Assembly (NCBI GenBank): GCA_039930985.1
Contig: JBDTSV010000175.1
Location: forward strand, 29,737-93,736
Direction of reading: 5' to 3'
DNA: 64,000 nucleotides
DNA from: CADEED01 sp039930985
GTDB lineage: Bacteria; Pseudomonadota; Gammaproteobacteria; Steroidobacterales; Steroidobacteraceae
The stretch's first letter is position 1. The number at the start of each line of letters is the position of its first letter. A model generated the notes under the pieces. The model was not told where the DNA came from. It ran no database searches and saw only the letters and a list, made by a program, of their open reading frames with translations. A program made the position numbers and the translations under genes. This document shows, piece after piece, positions 27,229-36,494 of the stretch.

Positions 27229-28293
27229 ATGATTGCCGCTATCCGCACCGGGATCGGCTCGCTTGTGGATCATTGGTTCCGCGGGGCGCGTGTACGAACG
27301 GGCGCGCTGGTGATCAACGATCGGCAGGGATGCCGGGAACCGCTTCGCCCGATGGGTTCCGCAGACGGTAGCCAGTGTCCGGGTGCGCATGCGGACATCG
27401 CCATGCGGCGGTTCATGGCACATGCGCTCGATGCGAGTCTCGAGGAATTGCGCAACGAGGCAACTCCATCGGAGCTTGCCGAGCTTGCTCCGGCCATGCG
27501 CGTGCTCGGCAATCTCAAACTGCAAGCGAAATACCTTCCGCGCCGTCCATCGCTTTTGCCGCGGCTCATGACCGCCATCAACAACGACTCGAACTCGATG
27601 GGTGCGATGGCGAAGATCATTGGCGAGGACGGCACGCTCCTGAGTGGTCTCCTGAGGCTGGCAAACAGCTCTTTTTACCGACTGAGCGGAAACAAGCCAA
27701 TTGACAGCCTGGAGAAGGCGGTGGCGCTCGTGGGTACCGACGGATTGCGCTCGCTGGTGGCGACCGCTCTGCTGCACCCGGTCATGACCGGATCGCCAGG
27801 AGCCTTCTCCTCATTCGCCGAGGCAACCTGGGAGCACAGCCAATACTCCGCTGGGTGCGCCGAACTACATGCAGTTCGAATCGAGCAGGCCGATGCGTTC
27901 AGTGCGCGGCTGTTGGTATTGCTACTCGGCCTCGCGAGCAATGCCGTGTTCCGCGTCGCGCGAGAGCATTGTCTGGCCGAAGCACACGACGTGCGGCCGG
28001 CGGCCATGGCCAAATTGCTCGACGACTGGGTGCCCTTCATGGCGCTGCGCATCGCCGAGAATTGGCAGCTACCCGCGGACCTGTGCAACGTGCTCTCGGC
28101 CCCGGCCGTGCCGGGTCTGGCTCGCTCGCTGCGCTTCGGGCGACTGGCGGGCGCGCTGCTAGTGCTGGTGAATCGCGGGCACATGCGAGAGCTCTCGGCG
28201 CGCGCGATCGTGCTCGCCGACGATCACCGTCGCGCGCAAGTGGATCGATTGTGGTCGCGCCTCGCGATCATGCACCTCTCCGCCACGCGCTGA
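27229..28293 (+). CDS. HDOD-domain protein (soluble paralog)
   Basis: 354 aa. From about residue 105 it shows a HDOD-type helical domain: LPRRPSLLPRLMTAINND, IIGEDGTLLSGLLRLANSSFYRLSG, IDSLEKAVALVGTDGLRSLVATALLHPVM, then WEHSQYSAGCAELHA. HDOD proteins are non-catalytic relatives of HD phosphohydrolases linked to signalling. The canonical HD metal residues are not obvious. It is a clear paralog of the protein at 53738, sharing RRPSLLP, EDxxLxGxLxR-AN and RSLxFGRxAGAL blocks, but has a soluble N-terminus instead of a membrane helix. The start is uncertain: ATG 27403 would remove a non-conserved 58-residue extension. It ends 4 bases from the convergent SDR gene. Confidence 0.85.
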   Translation: MIAAIRTGIGSLVDHWFRGARVRTGALVINDRQGCREPLRPMGSADGSQCPGAHADIAMRRFMAHALDASLEELRNEATPSELAELAPAMRVLGNLKLQAKYLPRRPSLLPRLMTAINNDSNSMGAMAKIIGEDGTLLSGLLRLANSSFYRLSGNKPIDSLEKAVALVGTDGLRSLVATALLHPVMTGSPGAFSSFAEATWEHSQYSAGCAELHAVRIEQADAFSARLLVLLLGLASNAVFRVAREHCLAEAHDVRPAAMAKLLDDWVPFMALRIAENWQLPADLCNVLSAPAVPGLARSLRFGRLAGALLVLVNRGHMRELSARAIVLADDHRRAQVDRLWSRLAIMHLSATR

Positions 28294-28297
28294 TCTG

Positions 28298-29800
28298 CTA
28301 CCACGGCGCCGATTTGTAGTCCTTCAGGAACTGTCCCCACACATGCTCGCCGGTGAGGCGTCCGGCGAAGATCGGGTCGACGATTCGCGCCGCGCCGTCG
28401 ATGATGTCGAGCGGCGGTGAGAATCCGGCCTCCGCCTTGCGCGCCGCGTGCACGGCGGGGTCTTCGTCGGTGATCCATCCGGTGTCCACGGCGTTCATGT
28501 GGATGCCATCCTTCACGAAGTCCGGCGCGCTCGTCCGGGTCATCATGTTCAGCGCCGCTTTTGCCATGTTGGTGTGCGCGTGCTTGTCGGTCTTCGTGGC
28601 CCGATAGAACTGCCCCTCGATCGCGCTGACATTGACGATGTGTTTGTGAGCACCGGCCGTACTCACCATGAGTGGCTTCAGGCGGGCGTTGAGGATGTAC
28701 GGCGCAATGGCGTTCACGAGTTGTACTTCCAGCAGCTCGGGTGTTTCGACTTCGTGCATGCGCAGACGCCAGCTGTTCATTTCCCGCAGATCGATTTGCT
28801 GCCGGTCCTCGTCGAAGCGATTCTCGGGGAACAGTGTCTCCCCGCCGCGGTAATCCTCGTCCAGATAGCGTCGCTGCGAGAGAGCGGCACTGCGCAAGAG
28901 ACCCTCGTGACTATGCTCCGCCGCCGCCATGAGCGAGGTAGGCGCGCGCGACCCTTCGAGCATGCGGCTCAGCTCGTCATGACTCGAAAGCACGCATCGC
29001 AGGTCCGTCGGCAGCGCGGCGATCGCTTGCGCTTCCCGCGCCAGCAGGTGCTGAAAGAATCCCGCCGGCCGCCGCACCGTCTGGCACGCGTTGTTGAGAA
29101 TGTAGTCGAGGCGCGGCAGTCGATCGGCCAAAAATCTCGTGAATAGCTCCACGCTCGGCGTGTGGCGCAGGTCCAGTCCGTGGATCTGTAGCCGTTCCCG
29201 ATACGAGGCGGCATCCGGCTCCTTCGAGTAGCGGTCGGCAGCATCGACCGGGAAGCGCGTGGTGACGATGACATTCGCGCCGGCGCGCAGTAGTTTGAGC
29301 GAAGCCTGGTAGCCGATCTTCACGCGCGCACCCGTGACGAGTGCGTAATGGCCGCTCAAGTCCGCGCTCTGCTCGCGCTTGGCGTAGTTGAAGTCGCCAC
29401 ACGGCTCGCACATCGAATCGTAGTAGCGATGCACTTTCGCAAAGGGCTGCTTGCAGACGTAACAATCGCGCTCGCGATTCAGACGGGGCCGCTCATCCAG
29501 GTCTTCGGGCTTCGGTGGTTCCAGCCACAGTGGGGTAAACACCTCTTTACGGCGCTGAATGCGCAAGCCCGCCTGCTCGAGTGCTTTGCGGTCATGCTCC
29601 TTCGCGGCTTCGCGTTCGGCGCGCCGAAAGGCCTTCGCCATCCTGACGAGACCTTGGCGCTCGGGCTTTGCGACCAGCCCGGCGAGGGTGAGCAACTCGC
29701 GACGCTGTTCCTGTGTAAAGCGCGTCAGATGTGAGCGATCCGCTTCGATCGCTTGCAGTACTCGTACGCACGTGCGCAGGTCGTCGTCTGAAATATCCAT
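28298..29800 (-). CDS. Long SDR oxidoreductase with N-terminal zinc-knuckle extension
   Basis: 500 aa, about twice a normal SDR. Residues 1-110 are helical and charged. A four-Cys element follows (CYVCKQPF ... CEPCGDF, ~115-137). The Rossmann part begins YALVTGARVKIGYQASLKLL, where the usual glycine-rich Gly is replaced (ARVKIG). NNACQT replaces NNAG, and the catalytic pair appears as NVSAIEGQFYRATKTDKHAH (Ser, Tyr, Lys). An insertion of about 100 residues separates NNACQT from the active site. Related long SDRs occur in many organisms without a known reaction. It is a single gene on the minus strand, convergent with the HDOD gene. Confidence 0.8.
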   Translation of the reverse strand: MDISDDDLRTCVRVLQAIEADRSHLTRFTQEQRRELLTLAGLVAKPERQGLVRMAKAFRRAEREAAKEHDRKALEQAGLRIQRRKEVFTPLWLEPPKPEDLDERPRLNRERDCYVCKQPFAKVHRYYDSMCEPCGDFNYAKREQSADLSGHYALVTGARVKIGYQASLKLLRAGANVIVTTRFPVDAADRYSKEPDAASYRERLQIHGLDLRHTPSVELFTRFLADRLPRLDYILNNACQTVRRPAGFFQHLLAREAQAIAALPTDLRCVLSSHDELSRMLEGSRAPTSLMAAAEHSHEGLLRSAALSQRRYLDEDYRGGETLFPENRFDEDRQQIDLREMNSWRLRMHEVETPELLEVQLVNAIAPYILNARLKPLMVSTAGAHKHIVNVSAIEGQFYRATKTDKHAHTNMAKAALNMMTRTSAPDFVKDGIHMNAVDTGWITDEDPAVHAARKAEAGFSPPLDIIDGAARIVDPIFAGRLTGEHVWGQFLKDYKSAPW

Positions 29801-29901
29801 GCGAGCATTGTATGGGTCCGCCGGACGGGAGGCTGCCCGGCCGCGCAGCGTGATTGAAGGACAGACCCTTTCGCTCGCGCTACTCTCGCGAGGGAATCAT
29901 C

Positions 29902-31895
29902 ATGTCGCGCCACCAGTGTCCCTGCTGTCAGGATAACTTCACGCGTCGAGACGTTCTCAAAGCGTCCGGCTCTGGCGTGCTGCTCGCCGTGGCCGGAAGC
30001 ATTGTGGCCGCGCACCCGCGGCGGCTGCCCAAGACCACGCTGTTATTGCGCCCCGGCATTCCCGGTTGCAGCCCAATCCCTCGTCCGCGGTCCGGCTGCT
30101 GCCGGGCAGTGCGTTCTACGATCGGCAGCAGCTGCATCGCCGCGGTTACCTGGCGTCGTTAGACCCGGATCGACTGTTGTTTCACTACCGGGCGGTGGCC
30201 GGGTTGCCGCAGCCCGATGGTGTCACGAGAGGATACGAAGGCTGGGACAGCGGATTCTTGCGCGGGCACATGGCGGGGCACTACCTGTCCGCCGCCTCCC
30301 GAATGGCGGTAGCCACCGGCGACTCGCACTTCCGCAAGCAGGTGGCGTACATGGTGCGGGTGTTGGTTGACTGCCAGCGGGCATTGGCGCTGAGCGGCTA
30401 TCTAGCGGCCTTTCCTCCCGCCGTTTTCGACTGGCTGGAAGGCAAGGCCGTGGACAACGGCGGTATCGTGGTGCCGTATTACACGGTCCACAAGCTCATT
30501 GCCGGCATGCTCGACGCGCATGTTCTTCTGGCTATCCCGCAGGCGCTCCCGGTCGTGGAGAAAATGGCCAACTACTTCGCGAAGCGCTGCGCGGCACTCG
30601 ACGCCCCACAGCTGGAGCGCATCTTCCGCACCGACCAGAGCCGTAATCCGCAAAACGAGTTCGGCGCGATGAGCGACGTTCTGGCCCAGCTTTTCGAGGT
30701 CACGGGCAATCGCAGTCATCTCGACCTGGCGCAGCTGTTCAATCGCGCCTGGTTCGTCGATCCGCTCGCCAGAGGCGAAGACCGACTGCCGGGATTGCAC
30801 GCCAACACCCACATCGCCGCTGCCATCGGACTCGCGCGCTGCGCCAATCTCAGCGGTGACGTGCAGCAACGGATGGCCGCGGAAAATTTCTGGCGGCTGG
30901 TCACGCGCGATCACTCCTTCGTCAACGGCGGGAATTCGTTCAACGAGTGGTTCGATCGACCGGGCGTGGAAACCGGTGCGAGCATTGACGGCGGCAAGCC
31001 GCTGCCGGCGACGACCGCGGAAAGCTGCAACACGCACAACATGCTGAAGCTCACCGCGCTGCTGTTCGCGAATCGTGCCGACGCGGGATACGCGGACTTT
31101 CAGGAGCGCGCGCTGTACAACCATCTTCTCGCGACCGTCGCGCCGGACACCGGGGCGATGACCTATTTCATGCCGATGCGCGGCAACTTCCGGACTTTTC
31201 TCGACGGCACCTTTTGTTGCACGGGCACCGGCATCGAGAACACGCCGCGCTACGGGGACGCCATCTGTTTTCGGCGCCAACGGGATCTGTGGTTCAACCT
31301 GTACATTCCCGCCGAGCTCGACTGGGGTGATACCGGATGGTCACTGCGTCAAGAAGGTGACATCACGCGCGCAGAGGCGGTACGCATCACCATCGTCAAG
31401 GCAGCGACCGGATTGGCGACGCTGAATTTCCGGATACCGCTCTGGGTTTCCGCGCCTGCGATTCTGGAATTGAACGGCAGCGTCTACGCCAGCGCAGGCG
31501 CGGATCCGCGCTACATCTCGATCAAGCGCAAGTGGCGCGCCGGCGATGTGGTTCGTCTCACGCTGCCTGCTTCTCTGCGGATCGAGCGCGCGAAAGACGA
31601 TCCTTCCATGGTGGCGGTGTTCTTCGGGCCCGTGCTGCTGGCTGGCGAGCTCGGCCGCGCAAACATGCCCGGCGACTTCGCCGACAAGGATGCCAATCTC
31701 AAGGTTCCCGCCGTGGAAGTGCCAGACATCGCGAGCGCCTCAGCCAACCCCGTCGATTGGCTGCACGCCGTGCCCGGCGAGTCGTTGGCGTTTACCGCTC
31801 ATGCTGCCGGTCCCGCGAGCGGCAGGGTATTCCGGCCGCTGTACGACATTCGGCACCAGCGATTTTCCATCTACTGGCGAATGCGGCCGACGTGA
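29902..31895 (+). pseudogene. GH127 beta-L-arabinofuranosidase family protein with Tat signal, one frameshift
   Basis: The start is ATG 29902 (CCxCx, then FTRRDVLKASGSGVLLAVAG, a twin-arginine export signal). The frame breaks at about 30055-30065: after LLLRPGIPG the next frame continues LQPNPSSAVRLLPGSAFYDR and is open to 31895. The body matches GH127/DUF1680: DPDRLLFHYR, GWDSGFLRGHMAGHYLSA, YTVHKLIAGMLDA, ESCNTHNMLKLT, and FCCTGTGIENTPRYGD. The metal-binding and catalytic residues of the family (Glu and Cys in ESC, Cys-Cys in FCC) are all kept. It would remove L-arabinofuranose from plant glycans. One indel separates it from an intact ~660-aa enzyme, so it may be a recent lesion or a sequence error. 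Confidence 0.85.
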
Positions 31896-31907
31896 TCGCC
31901 GTGGTTG

Positions 31908-32828
31908 CTACCGCGCGAGCGGCGGGCCGACGGATTTGGCGCCGGCGCCCGGAAAAGTCGCCGGTACGGGATAGTTAGCCGCGCGGTGCGCCAGCCACTG
32001 CACGCCGCGAATCAGCGAGGTTTGCACGCCCACATCCCGTACCGTGACCGGGTCTACGTCGCCCTTCCAGACGTGCCCGAACGTCGAGGTGTATACGCGG
32101 CCCCGCCCGTAACGCACCGTCCATTCCGTCGGCCAATTCATCTGCGTCTTCGGCTCGTGGGCGTATGACAGGATTTGCAGGTGCTTGGCCGGGCCGCGCA
32201 CGTAGTAATAGACCTCGATGTCGGCAGCAGTCCATTGTCGTGGCATGCCGTGCTGGATCGGGTGATCGCCCACGCGCGTGATCAGGGCGTCGAAGCGTGC
32301 GCCATGTCCCGTGTTCTCGCCCTCGCCGGGAGCAAATCGCAACAACTTGCCATCGTCGCCGACCGCGATGGCAGTGCCGTAGCTCTTGTCGCGCCAGCCC
32401 ATGCCGATCATCGCGTTGTATTCCGGCCAGTTCGCGAAGGCGTTGTTTCCCGAGTGCCAGACGTACAGGCCGCCGCCGCGGCGCACGTAGCGTTCGAGCG
32501 ATTCGCGGACCGGTCCGGGCCAGCTCGGTCCGCCGTTGATGTCATTGCATTGCTGTATGACCACGTCGTAGTCATCGAAGCGCGGCCGCCACTTGTCCCA
32601 ACCCGGTGCTCCGGCGTCGGGCGGAGACGTCGACACGTCGACCACGAACAATCCGCTGGGCTGGAGGATCGAGCGGATGGATCGGGTCGTGAGGCGCCAG
32701 TCGTGGTTGCTGAAGCCATCGACGATGAGCACGCGGATTTTCGGTTCCGAACCGCGCGCCTCGACATCAGGGGCCATGACCGCGCCTGACAATCCGACGC
32801 ACAGAAAACAGAACAGGATCCTGCTCAT
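31908..32828 (-). CDS. ThuA-like domain secreted protein
   Basis: 306 aa from ATG 32828 with GGAG 7 bases upstream and a signal peptide (ILFCFLCVGLSGAVM). It has the class I glutamine-amidotransferase-like ThuA fold: RVLIVDGFSNHDWRLTTRS, FDDYDVVIQQCNDI, ESLERYVRRGGGLYVWHSGNNAFANW, HPIQHGMP, and YGRGRVYTSTFGHVW. ThuA proteins accompany sugar catabolism and extracellular dehydrogenases; their reaction is not settled. It lies 20 bases downstream of the GH39 gene on the same strand, so the two are probably co-transcribed. The convergent GH127 gene ends 12 bases away. Confidence 0.9.
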   Translation of the reverse strand: MSRILFCFLCVGLSGAVMAPDVEARGSEPKIRVLIVDGFSNHDWRLTTRSIRSILQPSGLFVVDVSTSPPDAGAPGWDKWRPRFDDYDVVIQQCNDINGGPSWPGPVRESLERYVRRGGGLYVWHSGNNAFANWPEYNAMIGMGWRDKSYGTAIAVGDDGKLLRFAPGEGENTGHGARFDALITRVGDHPIQHGMPRQWTAADIEVYYYVRGPAKHLQILSYAHEPKTQMNWPTEWTVRYGRGRVYTSTFGHVWKGDVDPVTVRDVGVQTSLIRGVQWLAHRAANYPVPATFPGAGAKSVGPPLAR

Positions 32829-32848
32829 GGACACTCCAGACTCGGCTG

Positions 32849-34558
32849 TTACGGCACGGTTGCGAGGACGACCTCGATCAACTTCACGGACTGGCGCGGC
32901 AGCGAGAGCTTCAGCTGCACATTGCCCGCGGAAGTGCGCATCACCTTGCGCGCAACCGCTTGCATCTTTGCGGCGGCGTGCAACTTGGCGATCTGCTCCG
33001 CAGTGGGCGGTTGCGGCGAGCCCATCGCCAGCCACGCGGTGTAGGCATTGCCGGAATGCTCATCGATCGAGTATTCAACCGCGCGCAGGCCGCGGCCGCC
33101 GCGCGGCAGGCCAGCGAGCGTGAGCTGCACCTCGCGGCGGTTGTCATACCCGCCAGCCACATCGTGGTAGTTCCACAGCAGAATGGTGAGACGCGATCGC
33201 GCGCTGTCGAGGGATGCGACGGCACCGAGATCGGATTCCCCACGCACGCTGTCGGCGATGATCGCGTCGACCGGAATCATGGACGGTGCGTCGACGGCGA
33301 CGCGCTGACGGCCGAGCCGCGCGAACAACTCGAAAGTGTTGAACACCGGCAGCGCAACTTCGTTGGTCGTGAGCGCGCGCAGTCCATTGAACCAGGGCTG
33401 CTCGGCGAACGTGAAGGCCCACGACACGGCGCCCTGCAGATTCCCGCCACTACGTGCCAGCAGGTCCTGTTTGCGCATGAACGAGGCGGCCGTGTAGGCG
33501 GCGAACTGCGACGTGCGGCGGTAGTCGCGCTCCGGGTCCAGTGTTGCCGGGCAGCCCGCACAGCCTTCCGGGTCGGACTCGCCAATGTAGACAGGCAGGT
33601 GCGCGAACTCGGGAAAGCCCGCGATGACGCGGCCGTAGGTGTCGATGGTCTTGAGGTGATTGCGCAGATTCATTTCCACGCGACCCTGTTCGTCGAGGCG
33701 CGTCGTGCCCTTGGCATGGAATGCCACGAAGTCGAGCGGCGCGCCGATTCCACCAGTCACGGCGTTCCTGCCGGAACGACAATGTTCGAGAAAGGCCTGC
33801 ATGAATAAATCGCCGTTCTTCCAGCCTGGGTCGGTGACATGCGGCCCGCCGACGCGCGCCTTGGGCAACGCGCGTTTCACCGCGGCCGCGAAATGATCGT
33901 AGAGCTGGAAATACTCGTCCTTCGTCCCGCGCCAATACGACGACTCGGGTTCATTCCAGAGTTCCCAAAGCCAGGAGGACGCGCGCTCGGCGCCGTAGCG
34001 CTCGGCGCTGTGGCGCGCCCACGTCTCGATGAGTGCCTCCCATTTCTGGTAGTCCTTCGGTGGATAGAAGGCGCCGCCGGAAACCATGTCGCGCGGCAAA
34101 CCCGACTTCACCAGCGTCGGCGTGTACGGCTCGGGTCGCGACGAAAGCGCCTGCGGCATGAAGCCCGCCTGTACGAAAGGTTCGATGCCCGGACGGGTGA
34201 GTTCATCCAAGATGGCGTCGAGACGCGTCCAGTCGTAACGCGCGTTGCCCGCGGCGTCCTCGGTGTAGACGTTGGTGCTCGACCACTTCAGCGCGAGCGT
34301 GCCATCGCCGCTGGTGAGCAGATGATGCACGCGGATGCGGATGGGCTCGTCGCTGAGCGCGTTCAGCTTCGAAAGCAAATCTCGCCCTTCGCGAGTCAGC
34401 GTCGTGCCGGCTTCGTCATAGCCGAAGTAATTCCAGATGGGCCGGATCTCGCCCACCACGCGGTCGGCGTGAACGGTCACCGGAACTGGCTCCGCGTGCA
34501 GCAGGCCGGCGAAGCAGAGAAGCGGCGGGACGAGCAGGCGCGCGGTATTCATGCGCAT
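32849..34558 (-). CDS. GH39-type beta-xylosidase-like glycoside hydrolase
   Basis: 569 aa from ATG 34558 (ATG 34552 possible), with a signal peptide (LLVPPLLCFAGLLHA). The catalytic (beta/alpha)8 domain shows PIWNYFGYDEAGTT, IRIRVHHLLTSGDG, the acid/base Glu in WELWNEPE, HAKGTT, and the nucleophile Glu in VYIGESDPEG. A C-terminal beta domain (LTILLWNYHD, VQLTLAGLP) is typical of GH39. Substrates in the family include xylo-oligosaccharides. With ThuA on the same transcript and GH127 opposite, this looks like a small hemicellulose/arabinoxylan patch, but no transporter or regulator accompanies it. Confidence 0.88.
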   Translation of the reverse strand: MRMNTARLLVPPLLCFAGLLHAEPVPVTVHADRVVGEIRPIWNYFGYDEAGTTLTREGRDLLSKLNALSDEPIRIRVHHLLTSGDGTLALKWSSTNVYTEDAAGNARYDWTRLDAILDELTRPGIEPFVQAGFMPQALSSRPEPYTPTLVKSGLPRDMVSGGAFYPPKDYQKWEALIETWARHSAERYGAERASSWLWELWNEPESSYWRGTKDEYFQLYDHFAAAVKRALPKARVGGPHVTDPGWKNGDLFMQAFLEHCRSGRNAVTGGIGAPLDFVAFHAKGTTRLDEQGRVEMNLRNHLKTIDTYGRVIAGFPEFAHLPVYIGESDPEGCAGCPATLDPERDYRRTSQFAAYTAASFMRKQDLLARSGGNLQGAVSWAFTFAEQPWFNGLRALTTNEVALPVFNTFELFARLGRQRVAVDAPSMIPVDAIIADSVRGESDLGAVASLDSARSRLTILLWNYHDVAGGYDNRREVQLTLAGLPRGGRGLRAVEYSIDEHSGNAYTAWLAMGSPQPPTAEQIAKLHAAAKMQAVARKVMRTSAGNVQLKLSLPRQSVKLIEVVLATVP

Positions 34559-34624
34559 AGCGTACCGCGTTCTCCCAGAATCTCCCCAGATGCCACATCG
34601 CGCAAATAGGTAGCTCGTCATCGC

Positions 34625-35670
34625 TTAGGGGATGGCGGGGAGATTCGCTTGCATGGTCTTCCCAGTGGCCAAGTCCACCGCGAAAACCGTCTCTCCGTGC
34701 AGCGCCTCCCGCAACAGCCAGATGACGATCTGGCTCTTTGCGACGTACCGGCGGGTGACGTGATCGGATCTACCGAATTCGCCCGGCAGGTCGACCACGA
34801 GGTCAGGTCTTCCCGGACGAACGACGACGACGTGAGTCGTGGCCTTGCCGATGACTTCATGGATTCGAAGGTCGGGCGCGACACCTATCAAGCTACTCTC
34901 TGGAGAATCACGATCTGCGGATCGGGATTGCGGGCTCGACAGTTCGAGCGGTGCGCCCGGTGTTGCGAATCGATCGAACTCCTGGACCTTGGAAGGAAGA
35001 GCCAAGTCGATACGGAAAAGCAGATCTCGCCCACCCCAAGCGTAGACGTATTTGTCACCGAGAATGGAAGCGAACACCAGCTCACCGACCTGCGGAAAAC
35101 GAAGGCCGTTCTCCGAGTTCGTGACGATTCGCGTCGCGGAATGATACGGAGGCTCGAATCGATAGACGGCACTTCGATCCAGGCAAGCGAAGTACAGGAC
35201 ACGTGAGTCTTGGAGATCAAAGTCGAGATGTCCGTCACACGATATGTTCGCTGCTTGACGAAGGTGATTCGCCATTTCCTCTCCACGGCGAAGCTGGATT
35301 CGACCTCCGTCTTCGAATGTCACCAGATCCACGTCCCAGGGCCTGCTGAGCGGCTCGGACGGAATGACCCTCACACCGACGTCACGAGCCTTTCCCGAGT
35401 CAGATTCAACTCTACGACTTCGAAGCGCTGCTCCTTGAGCTTCGGTGTGCCGCGTTCGGGTATCGGCAGCCAACTACTTTCTTCTGTTTTCGTATAGCGC
35501 GTGAAGTAGAGCGCATGTCGCTCGGAAGCGAAGCCGCCCCAGACGTAAGACGTTGACGCCCTGTTTTCGCAGGACGTCAACGTCGACAGCGTTGCGCAAA
35601 GGACTGCCAGTCTCGCTATCGCGAGAACCGAACCGACACGTTGCGCATGGACTTCACGGATTGCGCTCAT
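34625..35670 (-). pseudogene. Hypothetical lipoprotein, one frameshift
   Basis: It opens at ATG 35670 with a lipobox (LCATLSTLTSC) and continues in frame to VVELNLTRERLVTSV before a stop at 35371. The neighbouring frame carries on from about 35380 as VRVIPSEPLSRPWDVDLVTF and is open to 34625. Bases here read GTGTGAGG on the minus strand. Removing one GT unit restores a continuous frame, so a dinucleotide slip is the simplest explanation. The remaining protein (~345 aa) has blocks like DSRVLYFACLDRSAVYRFE and YVYAWGGRDLLFRIDL, resembling beta-propeller strands. I do not recognise the family. It sits 66 bases upstream of the GH39 gene on the same strand. Confidence 0.65.
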
Positions 35671-35679
35671 GGATGAAAG

Positions 35680-36105
35680 ATCTGCTCCAAAGTCAGGTTC
35701 TGATACGGGTTCGCGAACGGAGCTACCGGTGGGTGCCTCCCTCGGTTCGAATGCCAGGTACCCCAACCCGGGTCCCTGTGCGCCGGTTCGGCTCTGCACG
35801 AAGTTGGCAGAGTCGCTCCGCAGGTATTCCATCGCAAGTTTATTGAAGTGCTCGGTATTGGAATGGACTCCGGTCAATTGGTTTGCCTGATCAAAGATCG
35901 GGAGCCAGTGCTGAAGCCCCACCTCGCGAGCGGTATACATAGACACGCCCGGGTCGAACGCGCATCGAGCGAAGTGAGCATGTTTGGAACCTGGGACCAC
36001 AACGCAAGAGTGGCCGCAAATTTTTCTGGCGTGATGCCACCGGGCATCCTCTTTTCCTGTCGGCCCCACAACGCGGTCCGGTTGCTGGTGGTCGATCCCT
36101 AGCCA
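35680..36105 (-). pseudogene. Remnant of an unrecognised protein, split over frames
   Basis: Three protein-like stretches follow one another on the minus strand in changing frames. First is GIDHQQPDRVVGPTGKE (frame A, from 36105). Next is RMPGGITPEKFAATLALWSQ ... NMLTSLDAR (frame B). Then FDPGVSMYTAREVGLQHWLP ... QANQLTGVHSNTEHFNKLAM ... GPGLGYLAFEPREAP (frame A again). They join smoothly if one base is restored at about 36045 and another near 35960. There is no start; the N-terminus abuts the dgkA stop. The last stretch runs in frame into the lipoprotein start at 35670. I do not recognise the family. Most of 35671-36098 is explained by this remnant. Confidence 0.5.
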
Positions 36106-36476
36106 GGGCGTGCGGCTCGAAAGAGCTCCACGCATAGCGCCACGCCGACACCAATCGCTCCGACTACCGCCAGCAGCACTGCCGCGGCTGCGCAATCTTT
36201 CACGATGCGAATCGCCGGATGCAGATCCGGATGCAGATGATCGGCGAGATGTTCGATCGCGGTATTGAACAGTTCGGCCGCCAGCACGCCGGCGCTGGCC
36301 AGAATGACCAGTGCCCACCACAGCGGCGCCGGTCGCAGAATCGCCAATGTGATGATCACCAGGAACAGGATCAACGCCTGCGTCCTCAAGCTCCGTTCCG
36401 AACGTAATGCGTGACCGAGGCCAGCCAGCGCGAACCGTAGTCGCCTGACAAAAGAAAGATTCTTTTGATCGTCCAT
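36099..36476 (-). CDS. dgkA: Diacylglycerol kinase
   Basis: 125-aa integral membrane enzyme phosphorylating diacylglycerol to phosphatidate. It has three hydrophobic helices (LILFLVIITLAILR, WWALVILASAGVLAAELF, AAAAVLLAVVGAIGVGVALC) and the signature AAELFNTAIEHLADHLHP. Length matches E. coli DgkA. It starts 18 bases downstream of the PAP2 gene on the same strand, so the two likely form an operon balancing phosphatidate, diacylglycerol and possibly undecaprenyl phosphate. The decayed remnant begins immediately after its stop. Confidence 0.95.
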   Translation of the reverse strand: MDDQKNLSFVRRLRFALAGLGHALRSERSLRTQALILFLVIITLAILRPAPLWWALVILASAGVLAAELFNTAIEHLADHLHPDLHPAIRIVKDCAAAAVLLAVVGAIGVGVALCVELFRAARPG

Positions 36477-36494
36477 CAGCCGCAGCTCCGATCT

